Notes: a model not told the origin generated them from the letters alone. A stretch of DNA of 64,000 bases from Cytophagales bacterium (GCA_030054145.1 JASGCK010000004.1:1-64000), one strand, 5' to 3'; numbered from the stretch's first letter, positions 55,267 through 64,000 are shown. Program-made: numbers and translations.

Positions 55267-56220
55267 ATGACGGTGACTTGCTCAGAATTGCTAGACGAAT
55301 TCATTTCCGAAATTTGCTACTACCGAGGACTTTCCCCTGCCACGCAGAAGTGCTATCGCTCTGCCCTTCACAATTTTTACAATTGGCTTGCACCGCGTCA
55401 AACCAAACTGCTCGACGTTTCAATCGACTTGATGACCGCCTACATCAACGAGCGAGCAGTCAACCTTAAGACTGCAACGCACAATCTTCAGATTACCATT
55501 CTCAGGCAGTTTTACCGTTGGTGCATCGTTGAAAAGCACACCACATTTGATCCAACGATCAGGCTTATTTTTGCGAAGCAGCTCCCTCGAAATATAACCC
55601 CGCTCAGCGAGCACGAAATCAAACGCCTACTAGCGTCGCTGAATGTGGAATCGCGCGATGGCATCCGCGACCGCGCCATGTTGGAAATCTTGTATGCAAC
55701 AGGTATCCGATGTTCCGAACTGATTGGCTTGACGCTCTACTCAGTGCTTCGCAAAGAGCGTGCCATGCTCATCATTGGCAAAGGGCGCAAGGAGCGAGCG
55801 GTCATCTTTGGTGAGTCTGCTGGTCAATGGCTAGATCGCTACCTAGCAGCATCAAGGCCGCAATATTGGAATGCCATATCCAGTCATCAACTGTTTTTGC
55901 AAGGTGGCGGTAGGGTGATGACGGCGGCAATTTTTCGCAAAGCTTTCAAAACCATGATCCAAAATGCAGGTATCACTAAGCCCGCTACGCCGCACACGAT
56001 TAGACACAGTTTTGCGACGCACATGATGAATAACGGCGCAGACATTCGAGTCATTCAGTTGTTGCTTGGTCACGAGGACATTACGACAACCGCCATCTAC
56101 ACCCACATTGCCAAAGACTACCTGAAGGAAGTTGTTCGACTTCACCATCCTCGGGGAGGCGACTACGAAATACAGCCAAGGTTTCAAGATGCTCCCGAGC
56201 AAAAAAGATTGGCATTTTGA
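55267..56220 (+). CDS. XerC/D-like tyrosine recombinase
   Basis: 317 residues from ATG 55267. N-terminal SAM-like domain (LLDEFISEICYYRGLSPATQ), then the catalytic set: TGIRCSEL (Arg), GKGRKER (Lys), HTIRHSFATH (His, Arg), LLGHEDITTTAIYTH (His, Tyr). All six catalytic positions are present, so it looks active. It may act on its own small cassette or on dimer resolution; the main integrase of the element is probably at 3632. Confidence 0.85.
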   Translation: MTVTCSELLDEFISEICYYRGLSPATQKCYRSALHNFYNWLAPRQTKLLDVSIDLMTAYINERAVNLKTATHNLQITILRQFYRWCIVEKHTTFDPTIRLIFAKQLPRNITPLSEHEIKRLLASLNVESRDGIRDRAMLEILYATGIRCSELIGLTLYSVLRKERAMLIIGKGRKERAVIFGESAGQWLDRYLAASRPQYWNAISSHQLFLQGGGRVMTAAIFRKAFKTMIQNAGITKPATPHTIRHSFATHMMNNGADIRVIQLLLGHEDITTTAIYTHIAKDYLKEVVRLHHPRGGDYEIQPRFQDAPEQKRLAF

Positions 56221-56262
56221 TTTTTTGTATCATGTATGCAATTAGCATTTTCCGTAGGCGAC

Positions 56263-56445
56263 ATGACAAACTATACATTTTCAAGCCAAGACCTCGCTAG
56301 GGATTTATCCGCAGCACAGCGTGCAACAGTTGCTACCCCTTCATTATTGGATGTGATGATTGGACTGCCTAACGATGCCTCCATCGACTTCCAGCCGCCA
56401 CACCTACACCTACGCATCGAAGGCGCATCATTTGATGAGGGTTAA
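56263..56445 (+). CDS. Internally deleted Phd/YefM-type antitoxin
   Basis: 60 residues from ATG 56263. The start (YTFSSQDLARDLSAAQRA) and the end (LLDVMIGLPNDASIDFQPPH and so on) closely parallel the intact antitoxin at 57540, but the middle about 28 residues, including the DNA-binding strand region (FITDRGRPAFALLKI), are missing without loss of frame. No toxin follows. Likely a decayed paralogue. Confidence 0.5.
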   Translation: MTNYTFSSQDLARDLSAAQRATVATPSLLDVMIGLPNDASIDFQPPHLHLRIEGASFDEG

Positions 56446-56501
56446 AGACTGGAAGTATTTGAGCGTACAATGTAATTACATTATTTTTAGCAGGACTTAA
56501 T

Positions 56502-56777
56502 ATGACTATTGCAGCACGACCCCGAGACACCACCTACCAAATCCGTATTGACGGACACACTAAGCGCTTGTCGTTTGCTGTTTTTCGTGATCTTGGGATC
56601 ACGCCAGCCGAAGCCATGCGCGTGTTTTTAAATCGTGTGGCGCAGACAAAATCGATTCCTTTTTCTTTGAATGTGCCTAATGCTGAGACACTTAAAGTTT
56701 TCGCTGAATCAGATGCGGGTGTTGGTTTAAATCGTGCTAAAAATGCGCAGGACTTATATAGCCAACTTGGTATCTAA
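56502..56777 (+). CDS. Orphan DinJ/RelB-type antitoxin
   Basis: 91 residues. TYQIRIDGHTKRLSFAVFRD then LGITPAEAMRVFLNRVAQTKSIPFSLNVPN is a ribbon-helix-helix RelB/DinJ fold. No toxin gene follows in the next 300 bp, so it is an orphan, or its partner was deleted. A promoter-like TACAATGTAATTACATTA stretch with the palindrome TGTAATTACA lies at 56466-56482. Confidence 0.65.
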   Translation: MTIAARPRDTTYQIRIDGHTKRLSFAVFRDLGITPAEAMRVFLNRVAQTKSIPFSLNVPNAETLKVFAESDAGVGLNRAKNAQDLYSQLGI

Positions 56778-57114
56778 TGCTGAATCCTGTCTATCAAAAT
56801 GGCTTCCAGCGGGACTTGAAGTACGCCAAACAAGCCCGCTAACCCAATGAATCCAATCAAAAATAAATGAAAAATCCTTGTAATGGTGGAATATGTGCTA
56901 TAGTAGATCGTGAATCTGTTGGATTGTTGCTAAAAAATTAACGCTCATATGTCAAGCACCAGCGCATCCTCATGCGTTCGACAATATAAATTGGGTTAAT
57001 TTTTTAGAGAAGTAATTTTTTGGATATTGCCAACGAACCCTATCTCCCTGATGGTACATCTGAAGTTACCCCGATTTGACGGACACTTTGTCACAACGAC
57101 AGGAGGAGTCCGAT
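56778..57114. other. Non-coding stretch before the IS3 remnant
   Basis: 337 bp, AT-rich, no ORF or convincing RNA structure seen. Its end, near 57065-57110, leads into the transposase remnant and may contain an IS terminal region. Confidence 0.4.
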
Positions 57115-57267
57115 ATGCGAGAGAAGAACAAACCATACCCAGAGCAATTTAGATTGCAAATGGTTGAATTGGTCAAGGCGGGGCGCAAGCCGCGCGAATT
57201 GGCAATTGAATTTGGCTGCTACGAAACTAGGGTAAGTCCAGCTAGCTGGGGACCAAAGTCGCTGTAG
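57115..57267 (+). pseudogene. IS3-family transposase OrfA remnant
   Basis: From ATG 57115 (AGGAGG upstream) about 36 residues read MREKNKPYPEQFRLQMVELV KAGRKPRELAIEFGC, the start of an IS3-type OrfA with its helix-turn-helix. The similarity then stops and the frame ends at 57267. OrfB is absent. Region to 57435 is non-coding debris. Confidence 0.6.
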
Positions 57268-57435
57268 TGCGCGTGTACGAGCGTCATGATCTGGTTGCGC
57301 CGTGCGGCATTGGTTTGGCGGTTGCTGCGAAGCTTTGACTAAGCTCTTTGCCAACAACCCTTTTAATGAGCGCGTAGCGCTCCAATTCTTTGCAGATCAT
57401 CTGAACCAGTTCCATCGTTGCCCCGCTTTCCTAAA

Positions 57436-57455
57436 GGGGACATTTCTAAATTGCG
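57436..57455. repeat. 20-bp repeat, inverted partner at 23613
   Basis: GGGGACATTTCTAAATTGCG, exact reverse complement of 23613-23632. Likely an insertion-sequence end next to the IS3-like remnant. Confidence 0.55.
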
Positions 57456-57539
57456 CCCACAGTACTCTTAGCGCATGTAGTCATAGGATAAAATTTGTCG
57501 TATCATCCAAACATCCACCTTTACAGTGAGGTCAACAAT

Positions 57540-57800
57540 ATGACAATCCATACATTTTCAAGTCGAGACTTTACTCGTGATGTTTCGGCGGCAAAGCGGG
57601 CAGCCTGTCATGGCCCCGTGTTTATCACCGATCGAGGTCGCCCTGCTTTTGCGCTTCTCAAAATTGACCACTACTATCGCATGGGTAACAAGGCCGAACG
57701 CTCACTGCTGGATGTTATGGATGGACTGCCTTGCAGCGACTCAATTGACTTCCAACCACCCAAATTAAATCTTCGCATTCAAGCTGCATCATTTGATTGA
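57540..57800 (+). CDS. Phd/YefM-type antitoxin
   Basis: 86 residues from ATG 57540. TFSSRDFTRDVSAAKRA, then GPVFITDRGRPAFALLKI is the Phd/YefM fold; the C-terminus binds the toxin. The VapC-type toxin follows at once. A shorter, internally deleted relative lies at 56263. Confidence 0.8.
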   Translation: MTIHTFSSRDFTRDVSAAKRAACHGPVFITDRGRPAFALLKIDHYYRMGNKAERSLLDVMDGLPCSDSIDFQPPKLNLRIQAASFD

Positions 57801-57808
57801 GCGCGAAT

Positions 57809-58222
57809 ATGTTTATTTTGGATACCAATGTCATTTCTGAGTTACGTCATGGAAAGCCGAAGCAATCGAAGGAGGTGCGTGCTTGGGCGACGGGCCAAGC
57901 CGCTAGCAGGCTATTTCTAACCTCAATTACCGTGCTTGAATTGGAGCTTGGCATTCAAGCCTTAGAACAGCGGGCGCCACCACAAGGCGGCGCACTGCGC
58001 ACCTGGGTGTCGGGACTGTGCTCCGCGTTCTCAGGTCGAATTTTGCCTTTTACAGAAGTGACTGCTCCATTATGTGCAAAACTCCATCTACCAAATACCC
58101 GATCTGAACGGGATGCCATGATCGCAGCCATAGCGAAGGAGCATGGATTTACCGTTGTCACGCGCAACACATCTGATTTTGAAAATATGGGCGTCGCCTT
58201 GATAAATCCGTGGATTGTTTGA
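57809..58222 (+). CDS. vapC: VapC/FitB-type PIN toxin
   Basis: 137 residues from ATG 57809 (a TTG at 57797 overlapping the antitoxin stop is the alternative). MFILDTNVISELRHGKPKQS carries the first Asp; LTSITVLELELGIQ the conserved Glu; RSERDAMIAAIAKEHGFTVV and TRNTSDF the last acidic residues. FitB-like ribonuclease toxin. The last element-type gene before the chromosome block; 58223-58432 shows no convincing gene. Confidence 0.85.
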   Translation: MFILDTNVISELRHGKPKQSKEVRAWATGQAASRLFLTSITVLELELGIQALEQRAPPQGGALRTWVSGLCSAFSGRILPFTEVTAPLCAKLHLPNTRSERDAMIAAIAKEHGFTVVTRNTSDFENMGVALINPWIV

Positions 58223-58432
58223 TTTCAAAGTGAGTGCAATTAACCAAACCATGCAAACAAGGCCAAAGCTGGATGTGAGCATCCGAATCGGTGATGCACT
58301 CTTCGCTTTGGGTCGAAAGCTTCATTTAACCACTGAAGACTTCTGGATGCTCGACCAAATACGCAACAAAGTAGTTGCTGAACCTATGCGGTTCGCAAAA
58401 ACAAAAAAATCCTTGAAATGTGGGAATCACAG

Positions 58433-60874
58433 TCATGGAATTAACTTTAATTTTGTTACAAAGTTATTTGTATTCATTTGTAATTTTCGATATTCAACGC
58501 TTGACCATTCGTTTGCCATGTCTTTGTATCGGCTAGAAAAAACCAAACCGCTTTGTCCCGTTTGATAAATGAATTGAGATTTTTCTAAGTCAGCTAAATC
58601 GTAAATTGCACGCAGAGATGCTGCGTGGCGATTGGCGTATGGCTGGTCGATTTCCGTTAAAAAATACTGCCCAACGTTTACGGTTGTAGGATCGCCCGCA
58701 CTAGGGGTTGAAACTGTAAACAACCGTTTCAGCACAGGAACACTTGAAAATGGTCGATGGCTTGAAATCGCTGGATGTACCGTGCCCCATGTCCACAGGC
58801 TCAAATCTCTTCCATATTGTTTGCCTAGCTTGTCCAACGTTGCATCAAACGCTGCCGTATAGCGCTCGGTACAAGTTTGCGGTGCGCACCACGCTTGGTT
58901 GCCTTTACCTTGATCGGCGGCTAGCATTTCTTCCATGCCTTGGCGGAATTGTCGCTTTCCGTAGATGAGCTTGAATGTGTCCGAGCCTAATTTATCGCCT
59001 AAAACAGCTTTAGCCAGTTCGTCACGCCAAACATTGACTAGCGTTGCTGCGACGCTATGTGTTGTCATATTGCCATCAAAGTTTTTGAGTTGTGCCAGTG
59101 CCGCCGCTGCCATCGGATGCTCGCTTTGCACAGCAAGCAAGCTGGGCAACACTTTTTTGGTGGACGCGGACACCGTATCAGCTTGAATAGCGCCCACGCT
59201 TTTGACGGTATGTTTGGGCGTTTGCGCCAGCAGCACATCAATGCGGTCATGGCGATACGGCTGCGCCCAATCTTGCCCCATAAAGTACGGGTAATCATCG
59301 GGATGTATCTTTTGATTCGCGGTTGCTAGCCAACCTTTTTTGCGAATGGCAAAGTCGCGCATCTCGGGCGTGTGGGTGTAGCGCAACCAACCCGTCCAGT
59401 CGTATTTGGCTTCCCAGCCAAGGCTGGGCGACATACCCTTGATGTCGTCATTGGCGGCGCGAAGTGGTACCACCCCCACTGCCTTGTAAAGCATTTGTCC
59501 ATTGGTGTCGGCCATCACCATGTTTTGCATGGGCGAGTGATAAAGCGAGAATGCCTGCTCTAGATCACCCACTGTTTTTGCTTTCATGCCGTTATAGCCA
59601 GCAACCAAAGTCAAGTTGTCAGCGTCAAGCGCAGCCCAGCGAAGCGAGATGGCGTATTTAGACTTATTGAGTACGCCGTCATAGCTGCTTTGCGCGTCAC
59701 TAACCACAGGACCGTGGCGCGTGCTGCGAACAATGAGTTTTACGTCAGCCTGCTTTTTAACTTTGATCATCTCTTCGCGCTCTAAGAAAGCGCCCCAACC
59801 CGTTGGCGTGCGGTATTGCTTGGCGTTAGCAGGATCAATTTGTTCTAAGTACAGGTCTTGCGTATCGGGTCCCGTATTGGTAAAGCCCCACGCGACCGTA
59901 TGGGTGCGACCCAAAATGACAAACGGCAAGCCTGGCAGCGTGGCACCAATAGCATCAAAATCAGATGATTTAAGGCGTGCAAAATACCAAATCGCGGGCG
60001 CACTTAAACCCAAATGCGGATCGTTTGCCAGCAGCGGTTTACCTGACTCGGTATGTGTTCCTGAGATGACCCAGCTATTTGAACCACGGCTGTCAACGTG
60101 CCCGAGCCCCGTTGCCCAGTCGTTGATATCCTTACCTAGCAAGGCTTGCGGGCTACTTTTTGGTTGCGATGTCGGTTTGATAAAAACGCCCCAATCTTTG
60201 TAGAGCTTTGCCAAATCTAATTGGGTGGCAGGCGCTTCGCCTTCATAGGCAGGCATCAATTGCCACAGCTCTTGCGTGGAGAGTTTTTGTAGCGCCGCTA
60301 AGCGAGCAAACTCAGCGCCCCAATTACCGCCCAAATCTAGCGCCATCATCAGTCCCCAACCCACGCTATCCGTGGCTTCCCACTTGCTAGGTTTGATTCC
60401 AAGGATGTGAAATTCTGGTGGCAGCGCTTGCTTGCTAGAGGCATAAAACCCATTGATTCCATCGGCATACGCTCCCAGCGCCGCCTTCACATCGGCTGGG
60501 TAATTGGCGTATTGCACTTTGGCGGCTCGAATAATGCCTAGCGTGCGCAATAATTTGTCAGTCTCCAGCGTAGCTGATCCCAAAATTTCGGACAGCTCGC
60601 CGTGCATCAGGCGGCGATTGAACTCCAGCTGCCAACTACGCTCTTGCGCGTGCGTGTAGCCAATGGCACGCCAAACGTCAGATGAATGGTTAGCCTCGAT
60701 GTGCGTGACATCCGACTGGTCGCGGCGGATGCTGACATCGCCCAAAAGCCCCGTCAGCTTGACCTCGCCATTTAATGTGGGAAAAGATTGGTACACGTAA
60801 GCAACCAGCGCCACCGCAATTAACAAGAGCAAAACCAGCAGGAGCTTGGCAAAACGCTTCAACCATGTCTTCAT
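58433..60874 (-). CDS. Penicillin acylase family hydrolase
   Basis: 813 residues. Signal anchor near 10-30 (LLLVLLLLIAVALVAYVYQS). Alpha-part, then the Ser nucleophile of the N-terminal-nucleophile fold in RGSNSWVISG (Ser near 263), which becomes the new N-terminus after self-cleavage, and the GKPLLANDPHLGL block just after. Substrates may be acyl-homoserine lactones or amides. Overlaps the next gene by 4 bp, a chromosomal operon. Confidence 0.85.
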   Translation of the reverse strand: MKTWLKRFAKLLLVLLLLIAVALVAYVYQSFPTLNGEVKLTGLLGDVSIRRDQSDVTHIEANHSSDVWRAIGYTHAQERSWQLEFNRRLMHGELSEILGSATLETDKLLRTLGIIRAAKVQYANYPADVKAALGAYADGINGFYASSKQALPPEFHILGIKPSKWEATDSVGWGLMMALDLGGNWGAEFARLAALQKLSTQELWQLMPAYEGEAPATQLDLAKLYKDWGVFIKPTSQPKSSPQALLGKDINDWATGLGHVDSRGSNSWVISGTHTESGKPLLANDPHLGLSAPAIWYFARLKSSDFDAIGATLPGLPFVILGRTHTVAWGFTNTGPDTQDLYLEQIDPANAKQYRTPTGWGAFLEREEMIKVKKQADVKLIVRSTRHGPVVSDAQSSYDGVLNKSKYAISLRWAALDADNLTLVAGYNGMKAKTVGDLEQAFSLYHSPMQNMVMADTNGQMLYKAVGVVPLRAANDDIKGMSPSLGWEAKYDWTGWLRYTHTPEMRDFAIRKKGWLATANQKIHPDDYPYFMGQDWAQPYRHDRIDVLLAQTPKHTVKSVGAIQADTVSASTKKVLPSLLAVQSEHPMAAAALAQLKNFDGNMTTHSVAATLVNVWRDELAKAVLGDKLGSDTFKLIYGKRQFRQGMEEMLAADQGKGNQAWCAPQTCTERYTAAFDATLDKLGKQYGRDLSLWTWGTVHPAISSHRPFSSVPVLKRLFTVSTPSAGDPTTVNVGQYFLTEIDQPYANRHAASLRAIYDLADLEKSQFIYQTGQSGLVFSSRYKDMANEWSSVEYRKLQMNTNNFVTKLKLIP

Positions 60875-61818
60875 AAGTCATCCCATAAAAGCAGCGCATC
60901 CGAGCCATCGCATAGCAACCGAGCGGGTGCGCCAAACGGCAGCATGACTTTGGTTGGCACATGACCAAATGGCAGATGAGTCAGCACAGGAATTTTGAGC
61001 TGCGCACGCAACCGCGCCACCACGCTCGCAAAATTAAATCCTCGGTCGTGTGGATACAGCTTGGACTCCGTAAATTGGCCGAGCACAATCGCTTTTTGTC
61101 GCGCCAAAATACCCGCATTCAGCCACTGGGTCAGCATTCGCTCAATGCGAAAGGGTGACTCGCCCGTGTCTTCAAACCAAAGCACGCCGCCCGCCACTTG
61201 CGGCAGATAGGGCGTTCCAATCAAACTGGTGAGCACCGATAAATTACCACCCCACAGGCTGCTTGCCTTGATGGATAAGGGCTTGGCGGCATATTGCTCG
61301 TACAAGGCACGATCTGCTTGGGTCCGTTTAGGCAGCGTCCACCCTGCCCCTTCGTTTTGCCCCAGCAGCACATCACCAAAGCACGCCTCGGTGATCTCAT
61401 CAACCGACTCCTTAGGCGTCGCCACGCCAAAGTCAGCAATCAAACTTGCGCCCGCAATTGTGCTTGCTCCCGTTTGTGCAAACAAGGCCGCTTGAAACGC
61501 GGTGAAGTCGCTGTAGCCCATCCAGCGCGTGCCTTTGGCGATTGATTGACTCACTAGCTTGTAGTTGATCTGCGGCAAAATTCGCGTCAGTCCATAGCCG
61601 CCGCGCGTAATCAAAGTCAGATCAGCACCGCTGCAAGCCGCGCGGGATATGGCTTGCAGGCGAGTCTCATCATCGCCTGCAAAGCGCTCATGGCTTGTGA
61701 GTGCGTCTTTGTCAATTTCGATTTGATGGCCTTGCGACTCCAGGCGACGCACGCCGCGCTTGAATCCTGCTTTATCGCGCACCGCGCCTGCTGGAGAGTA
61801 AATGTAGATGTGTGCCAT
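60871..61818 (-). CDS. ldcA: LD-carboxypeptidase (S66 family)
   Basis: 315 residues. The nucleophile Ser is in RWMGYSDFTAF (near 102); WFEDTGE (Glu near 217) and FGHVPTK (His near 286) complete the triad. GGYGLTRILP is a further family mark. It removes the terminal D-Ala of tetrapeptides in murein recycling. Stop overlaps the penicillin acylase start. Confidence 0.85.
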   Translation of the reverse strand: MAHIYIYSPAGAVRDKAGFKRGVRRLESQGHQIEIDKDALTSHERFAGDDETRLQAISRAACSGADLTLITRGGYGLTRILPQINYKLVSQSIAKGTRWMGYSDFTAFQAALFAQTGASTIAGASLIADFGVATPKESVDEITEACFGDVLLGQNEGAGWTLPKRTQADRALYEQYAAKPLSIKASSLWGGNLSVLTSLIGTPYLPQVAGGVLWFEDTGESPFRIERMLTQWLNAGILARQKAIVLGQFTESKLYPHDRGFNFASVVARLRAQLKIPVLTHLPFGHVPTKVMLPFGAPARLLCDGSDALLLWDDL

Positions 61819-61833
61819 ATCGGGGTGAAGATG

Positions 61834-61940
61834 GATTCCCGCCTTCGCGGGAATGACAAAGATTCCCGCCTTCTCGGGAGTGACAAATTTATTATCCTTG
61901 CTTATCTGTGTTTGGTTATCTGTGTTTGGTTATCTTTGGC
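61834..61940. repeat. REP-like doublet and short tandem repeats
   Basis: Two 27-bp units GATTCCCGCCTTCKCGGGAR plus TGACAAA in tandem (61834-61860, 61861-61887), each a small hairpin typical of REP/mosaic repeats in betaproteobacteria. Then TTATCTGTGTTTGG occurs twice, plus a partial third, to 61940. Confidence 0.7.
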
Positions 61941-62398
61941 TATCCTTTAGACAATGCTCTTTTCGTCTTAAAAAAATCCTTCAATAGCGTGCTGCACTCA
62001 TCCGCCATCACGCCGCCCTGCACGGTGGTTTGATGGTTAAACGTGGTGTCAAACACATTCAGCAAGCCGCCCGCTGCCCCTGTTTTTGGGTCACTTGCGC
62101 CAAACACGACGCGGCTCATTCGGGCATGAATCATGGCCGCCGCGCACATGGCGCAAGGCTCTAGCGTGACGTAAAGTTCACACTCGGGGAGTCGATAATT
62201 TTGCAAATGCTGCCCTGCGGCGCGTAGCGCGAGCACCTCAGCGTGCGCAGTGGGGTCGCAAAGCTCAATCACCGCGTTGCTTCCCGAGGCAATGATCTCA
62301 CCGCCCTTAACCACTATGGCTCCCACGGGCACTTCGCCGCGAAGCCCTGCCTGCTTTGCCTCTGCGAGGGCTAGCGCCATGAAATCTTGATCATCCAT
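61940..62398 (-). CDS. tadA: tRNA-specific adenosine deaminase TadA
   Basis: 152 residues from ATG 62398. PTAHAEVLAL (zinc His and catalytic Glu, near 52-54) and LEPCAMCAAAM (two zinc Cys) are the deaminase motifs; the C-terminus LLKDFFKTKR is typical of TadA. It makes inosine at position 34 of tRNA-Arg(ACG). Chromosomal housekeeping gene. Confidence 0.9.
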   Translation of the reverse strand: MDDQDFMALALAEAKQAGLRGEVPVGAIVVKGGEIIASGSNAVIELCDPTAHAEVLALRAAGQHLQNYRLPECELYVTLEPCAMCAAAMIHARMSRVVFGASDPKTGAAGGLLNVFDTTFNHQTTVQGGVMADECSTLLKDFFKTKRALSKG

Positions 62399-62481
62399 CA
62401 CAAGCGCGCGTTGAGTAAAAACGCCGAGCAGGTAAACACAATCGCGTCGATACGAGGTTTTTTCATGACCTCGATTTTGCC

Positions 62482-63627
62482 TCAAGCGTAAAAGTATTCG
62501 TGCAGCGGCATCAGTGCGCCGCCCAGTGCGCCTGCATCGCTACCAACCACGCCTTGGATCACCTGCGGCGGCCACAGACCTTCCCAATTAAAAGTGCTGA
62601 GCGCTTCGTTGGTTTTTGCAATCAGTTTTTGCAGCAGTCGCGTAGCCATCGAGCCATCAATCACAACCGTGTCGGTGTCTAAAAATGCAGTTCCACTGAC
62701 GATGGCAAACGCCAACGCGCGGCTCGCGTTCATCAGCCATGCATCTGTTTGCGCTATGTGCTGCGCATCTAATGCCTCTTCGCCATACGCCGCCAAAGGC
62801 TCAAGCGATACCACCCCAAAGCGCTGCTCAAGCTCCCAAAGCGAGGCTTCACCAAGCAATTGCTTACGATCACTTTGCAGCGCTGTTGGAAGCGAGGCTA
62901 CCGCGCCCACATTGCCATGCGCAGACTCTAGTAACCGACCTTGCGCGACCACACTGCCGCCGACAAATGTGTCCACATACAAATAAAGAAAATTTTGGCG
63001 GGCTGCTCGCTGCCCGTTGAGTAGCTCGGCAATGCAAGCTGCGACCGTATCTTTTGCCAGCTTAACGGGCGCGGTCGTCATGTTTTGAATGGCGGCAGCC
63101 ACATCCAGGGCATTCCATTCGTTGGCCTCGGCATCCGACAGCCCAAGCAACTTGCTCCATCCGCCCATAGAAAAAGGGGTTGCAACGCCCACGCCAATCA
63201 GCATTTTTTGCTCATGCGCTTGCTTCTCTTGGATGCGAGTCAGATGCTCTTTGATCTTGTTCAGCAAATCATGTGCAATCGGAAACTCATACGCAATCGA
63301 GTAGCGATCACGAACCACTCCCAGCAAATCGACCAACAAAACATCGGTATGTCGGCGACCAATTTTGATGCCGACACTAAACGCTCCGTCGGGATTAATC
63401 GACAGCGGTTTGGGGGGCTGTCCAACACCTACTTTGACCGCTTTGTGATGCGTCAGTAATTGGTATTGATCAAGTTTGCGAACAATTTGCCCAATCGCTT
63501 GAGCCGTAATATCCATGTGCTCAACGATTTTGTGGCGCGGGATGTCGCCGTGCTGGCGCACGATCTTGAGCAGCTTGCGCTCATTCATGCTAAGTGGTGT
63601 TTTAAGTACGTTTGGGAGCACGTTCAT
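62482..63627 (-). CDS. ROK-family transcriptional regulator
   Basis: 381 residues. N-terminal winged helix (LLKIVRQHGDIPRHKIVEHM, then QIVRKLDQYQLLTH) and a ROK sugar-binding domain (GVGVATPFSMGG, VKLAKDTVAACIAELLNGQR). Regulators of this type control sugar uptake; a sugar ABC transporter gene is directly upstream. Confidence 0.8.
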   Translation of the reverse strand: MNVLPNVLKTPLSMNERKLLKIVRQHGDIPRHKIVEHMDITAQAIGQIVRKLDQYQLLTHHKAVKVGVGQPPKPLSINPDGAFSVGIKIGRRHTDVLLVDLLGVVRDRYSIAYEFPIAHDLLNKIKEHLTRIQEKQAHEQKMLIGVGVATPFSMGGWSKLLGLSDAEANEWNALDVAAAIQNMTTAPVKLAKDTVAACIAELLNGQRAARQNFLYLYVDTFVGGSVVAQGRLLESAHGNVGAVASLPTALQSDRKQLLGEASLWELEQRFGVVSLEPLAAYGEEALDAQHIAQTDAWLMNASRALAFAIVSGTAFLDTDTVVIDGSMATRLLQKLIAKTNEALSTFNWEGLWPPQVIQGVVGSDAGALGGALMPLHEYFYA

Positions 63628-63648
63628 GCCCTCATCTTACGTCACCAC

Positions 63649-64000
63649 TTACGCCAGCAGCATCTCGGGCGCGAGAGACTCGACTAATTGAGCGCCCGTC
63701 ATCACAGCCACAGCATCCGTCATCGAGATCACTTTGGGATTGACCACGGCGATGCGGCTACCCAGGCGCTGAATATGAATGCGATCTGCCAGCTCAAACA
63801 CGTGCGGCATATTGTGCGAAATCAAAATCACCGCAAGGCCGCGCTCCCGCACGCGGCGAATCAAGTCCAGCACCATCGCACTTTCCTTCACACCCAGCGC
63901 GGCGGTCGGCTCATCCATGATCACGACGTGGCGTGCAAATGCAGCGCTTCTGGCTACCGCAACACCTTGGCGCTGCCCGCCCGATAGCGTTTCAACAGCT
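63649..64000 (-). CDS. Sugar ABC transporter ATPase, 5' end outside window
   Basis: The last about 116 residues of an ABC ATPase. The signature LSGGQRQGVAVARS is next to the window edge; Walker B VVIMDEPTAALG and the switch His in LISHN follow. The spacing fits ribose/xylose-type transporter ATPases (RbsA/XylG-like, or single-domain FrcA-like). Continues past base 64000. Confidence 0.85.
   Translation of the reverse strand, partial: AVETLSGGQRQGVAVARSAAFARHVVIMDEPTAALGVKESAMVLDLIRRVRERGLAVILISHNMPHVFELADRIHIQRLGSRIAVVNPKVISMTDAVAVMTGAQLVESLAPEMLLA

Noticed and set aside
57091-57357. Minus-strand frame of 88 codons over the IS3 remnant
   Set aside because: Antisense to the recognised OrfA start and without a ribosome site.
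58215-58565. Frame of 116 codons after the VapC gene
   Set aside because: It runs antisense into the 3' end of the penicillin acylase gene and has no ribosome site; the first 70 codons could be a remnant but nothing supports it.
1-64000. CRISPR arrays, rRNA and tRNA genes
   Set aside because: No regularly spaced direct repeats and no recognisable rRNA or tRNA sequence found by eye; a tRNA at an attachment site may lie outside the window.

Overview
The window looks like one large integrative and conjugative element (ICE), or an integrated conjugative plasmid, in the chromosome of a moderate-GC betaproteobacterium. Burkholderiales, perhaps Comamonadaceae, is my best guess. The basis is the protein families (DUF3577, DUF3275 and DUF6094 ICE proteins, MobH-type TraI, TraD, VirB T4SS, R64-like thin pilus) and an ordinary chromosomal block at the right end (penicillin acylase, LdcA, TadA, ROK regulator, sugar ABC ATPase). 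No rRNA, tRNA or CRISPR array was seen. The left end of the element is not inside the window.
Layout. 1-3.6 kb: accessory genes (a HEPN-like pair, an integrase fragment, a self-regulated XRE repressor, a run of very small ORFs sharing one ribosome-binding motif). 3.6-5.6 kb: a large tyrosine recombinase. 5.6-15.8 kb: an ICE maintenance module (glycine-zipper protein, DUF3577, coupled mini-ORFs, DUF3275, DUF6094-like DNA methylase, SNF2-like helicase). In this module nearly every transcription unit is preceded by a related structured leader. 15.9-23.6 kb: toxin-antitoxin modules, an SprT-like protein, a DUF5131/TcmP pair, TraB and an unattached nuclease-like protein. 23.8-36.0 kb: a lipoprotein, then a type IVb thin-pilus operon on the minus strand (pilL, N, P-like, O, Q, R, S, V) ending in a cytochrome P460 gene. 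36.0-37.4 kb: a scarred cargo patch in which two truncated genes face each other. 37.5-48.4 kb: a VirB-type secretion operon on the minus strand (virB1, 11, 2, 3, 4, 5, orf115, 6, 8, 9, 10). 48.4-54.2 kb: an AT-rich region with a DnaA-box-like site, then traI, traD and a DUF4400-like gene. 54.2-58.2 kb: another copy of the leader, a coiled-coil membrane protein, a XerC-like recombinase, degraded and intact toxin-antitoxin genes and an IS3 remnant. 58.4-64 kb: chromosome.
How it works together: TraI (relaxase) and TraD (coupling protein) would process DNA and hand it to the VirB channel, with the thin pilus helping mate contact. The 5.6-15.8 kb module resembles the conserved replication/maintenance part of large ICEs, and the many toxin-antitoxin units would stabilise the element.
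The most striking signal is a family of leaders. Five are long and contain an invariant GCGA-capped hairpin, further GNRA-capped hairpins, a CAAGTCC core and a three-strand attenuator. Five more carry only the attenuator part. Stems differ between copies but stay paired, and the attenuator's first strand can pair either with an inner strand or with a later strand that, in most copies, is followed by a T-run. This suggests an element-wide RNA regulon controlling the ICE module and one gene beside the transfer region.
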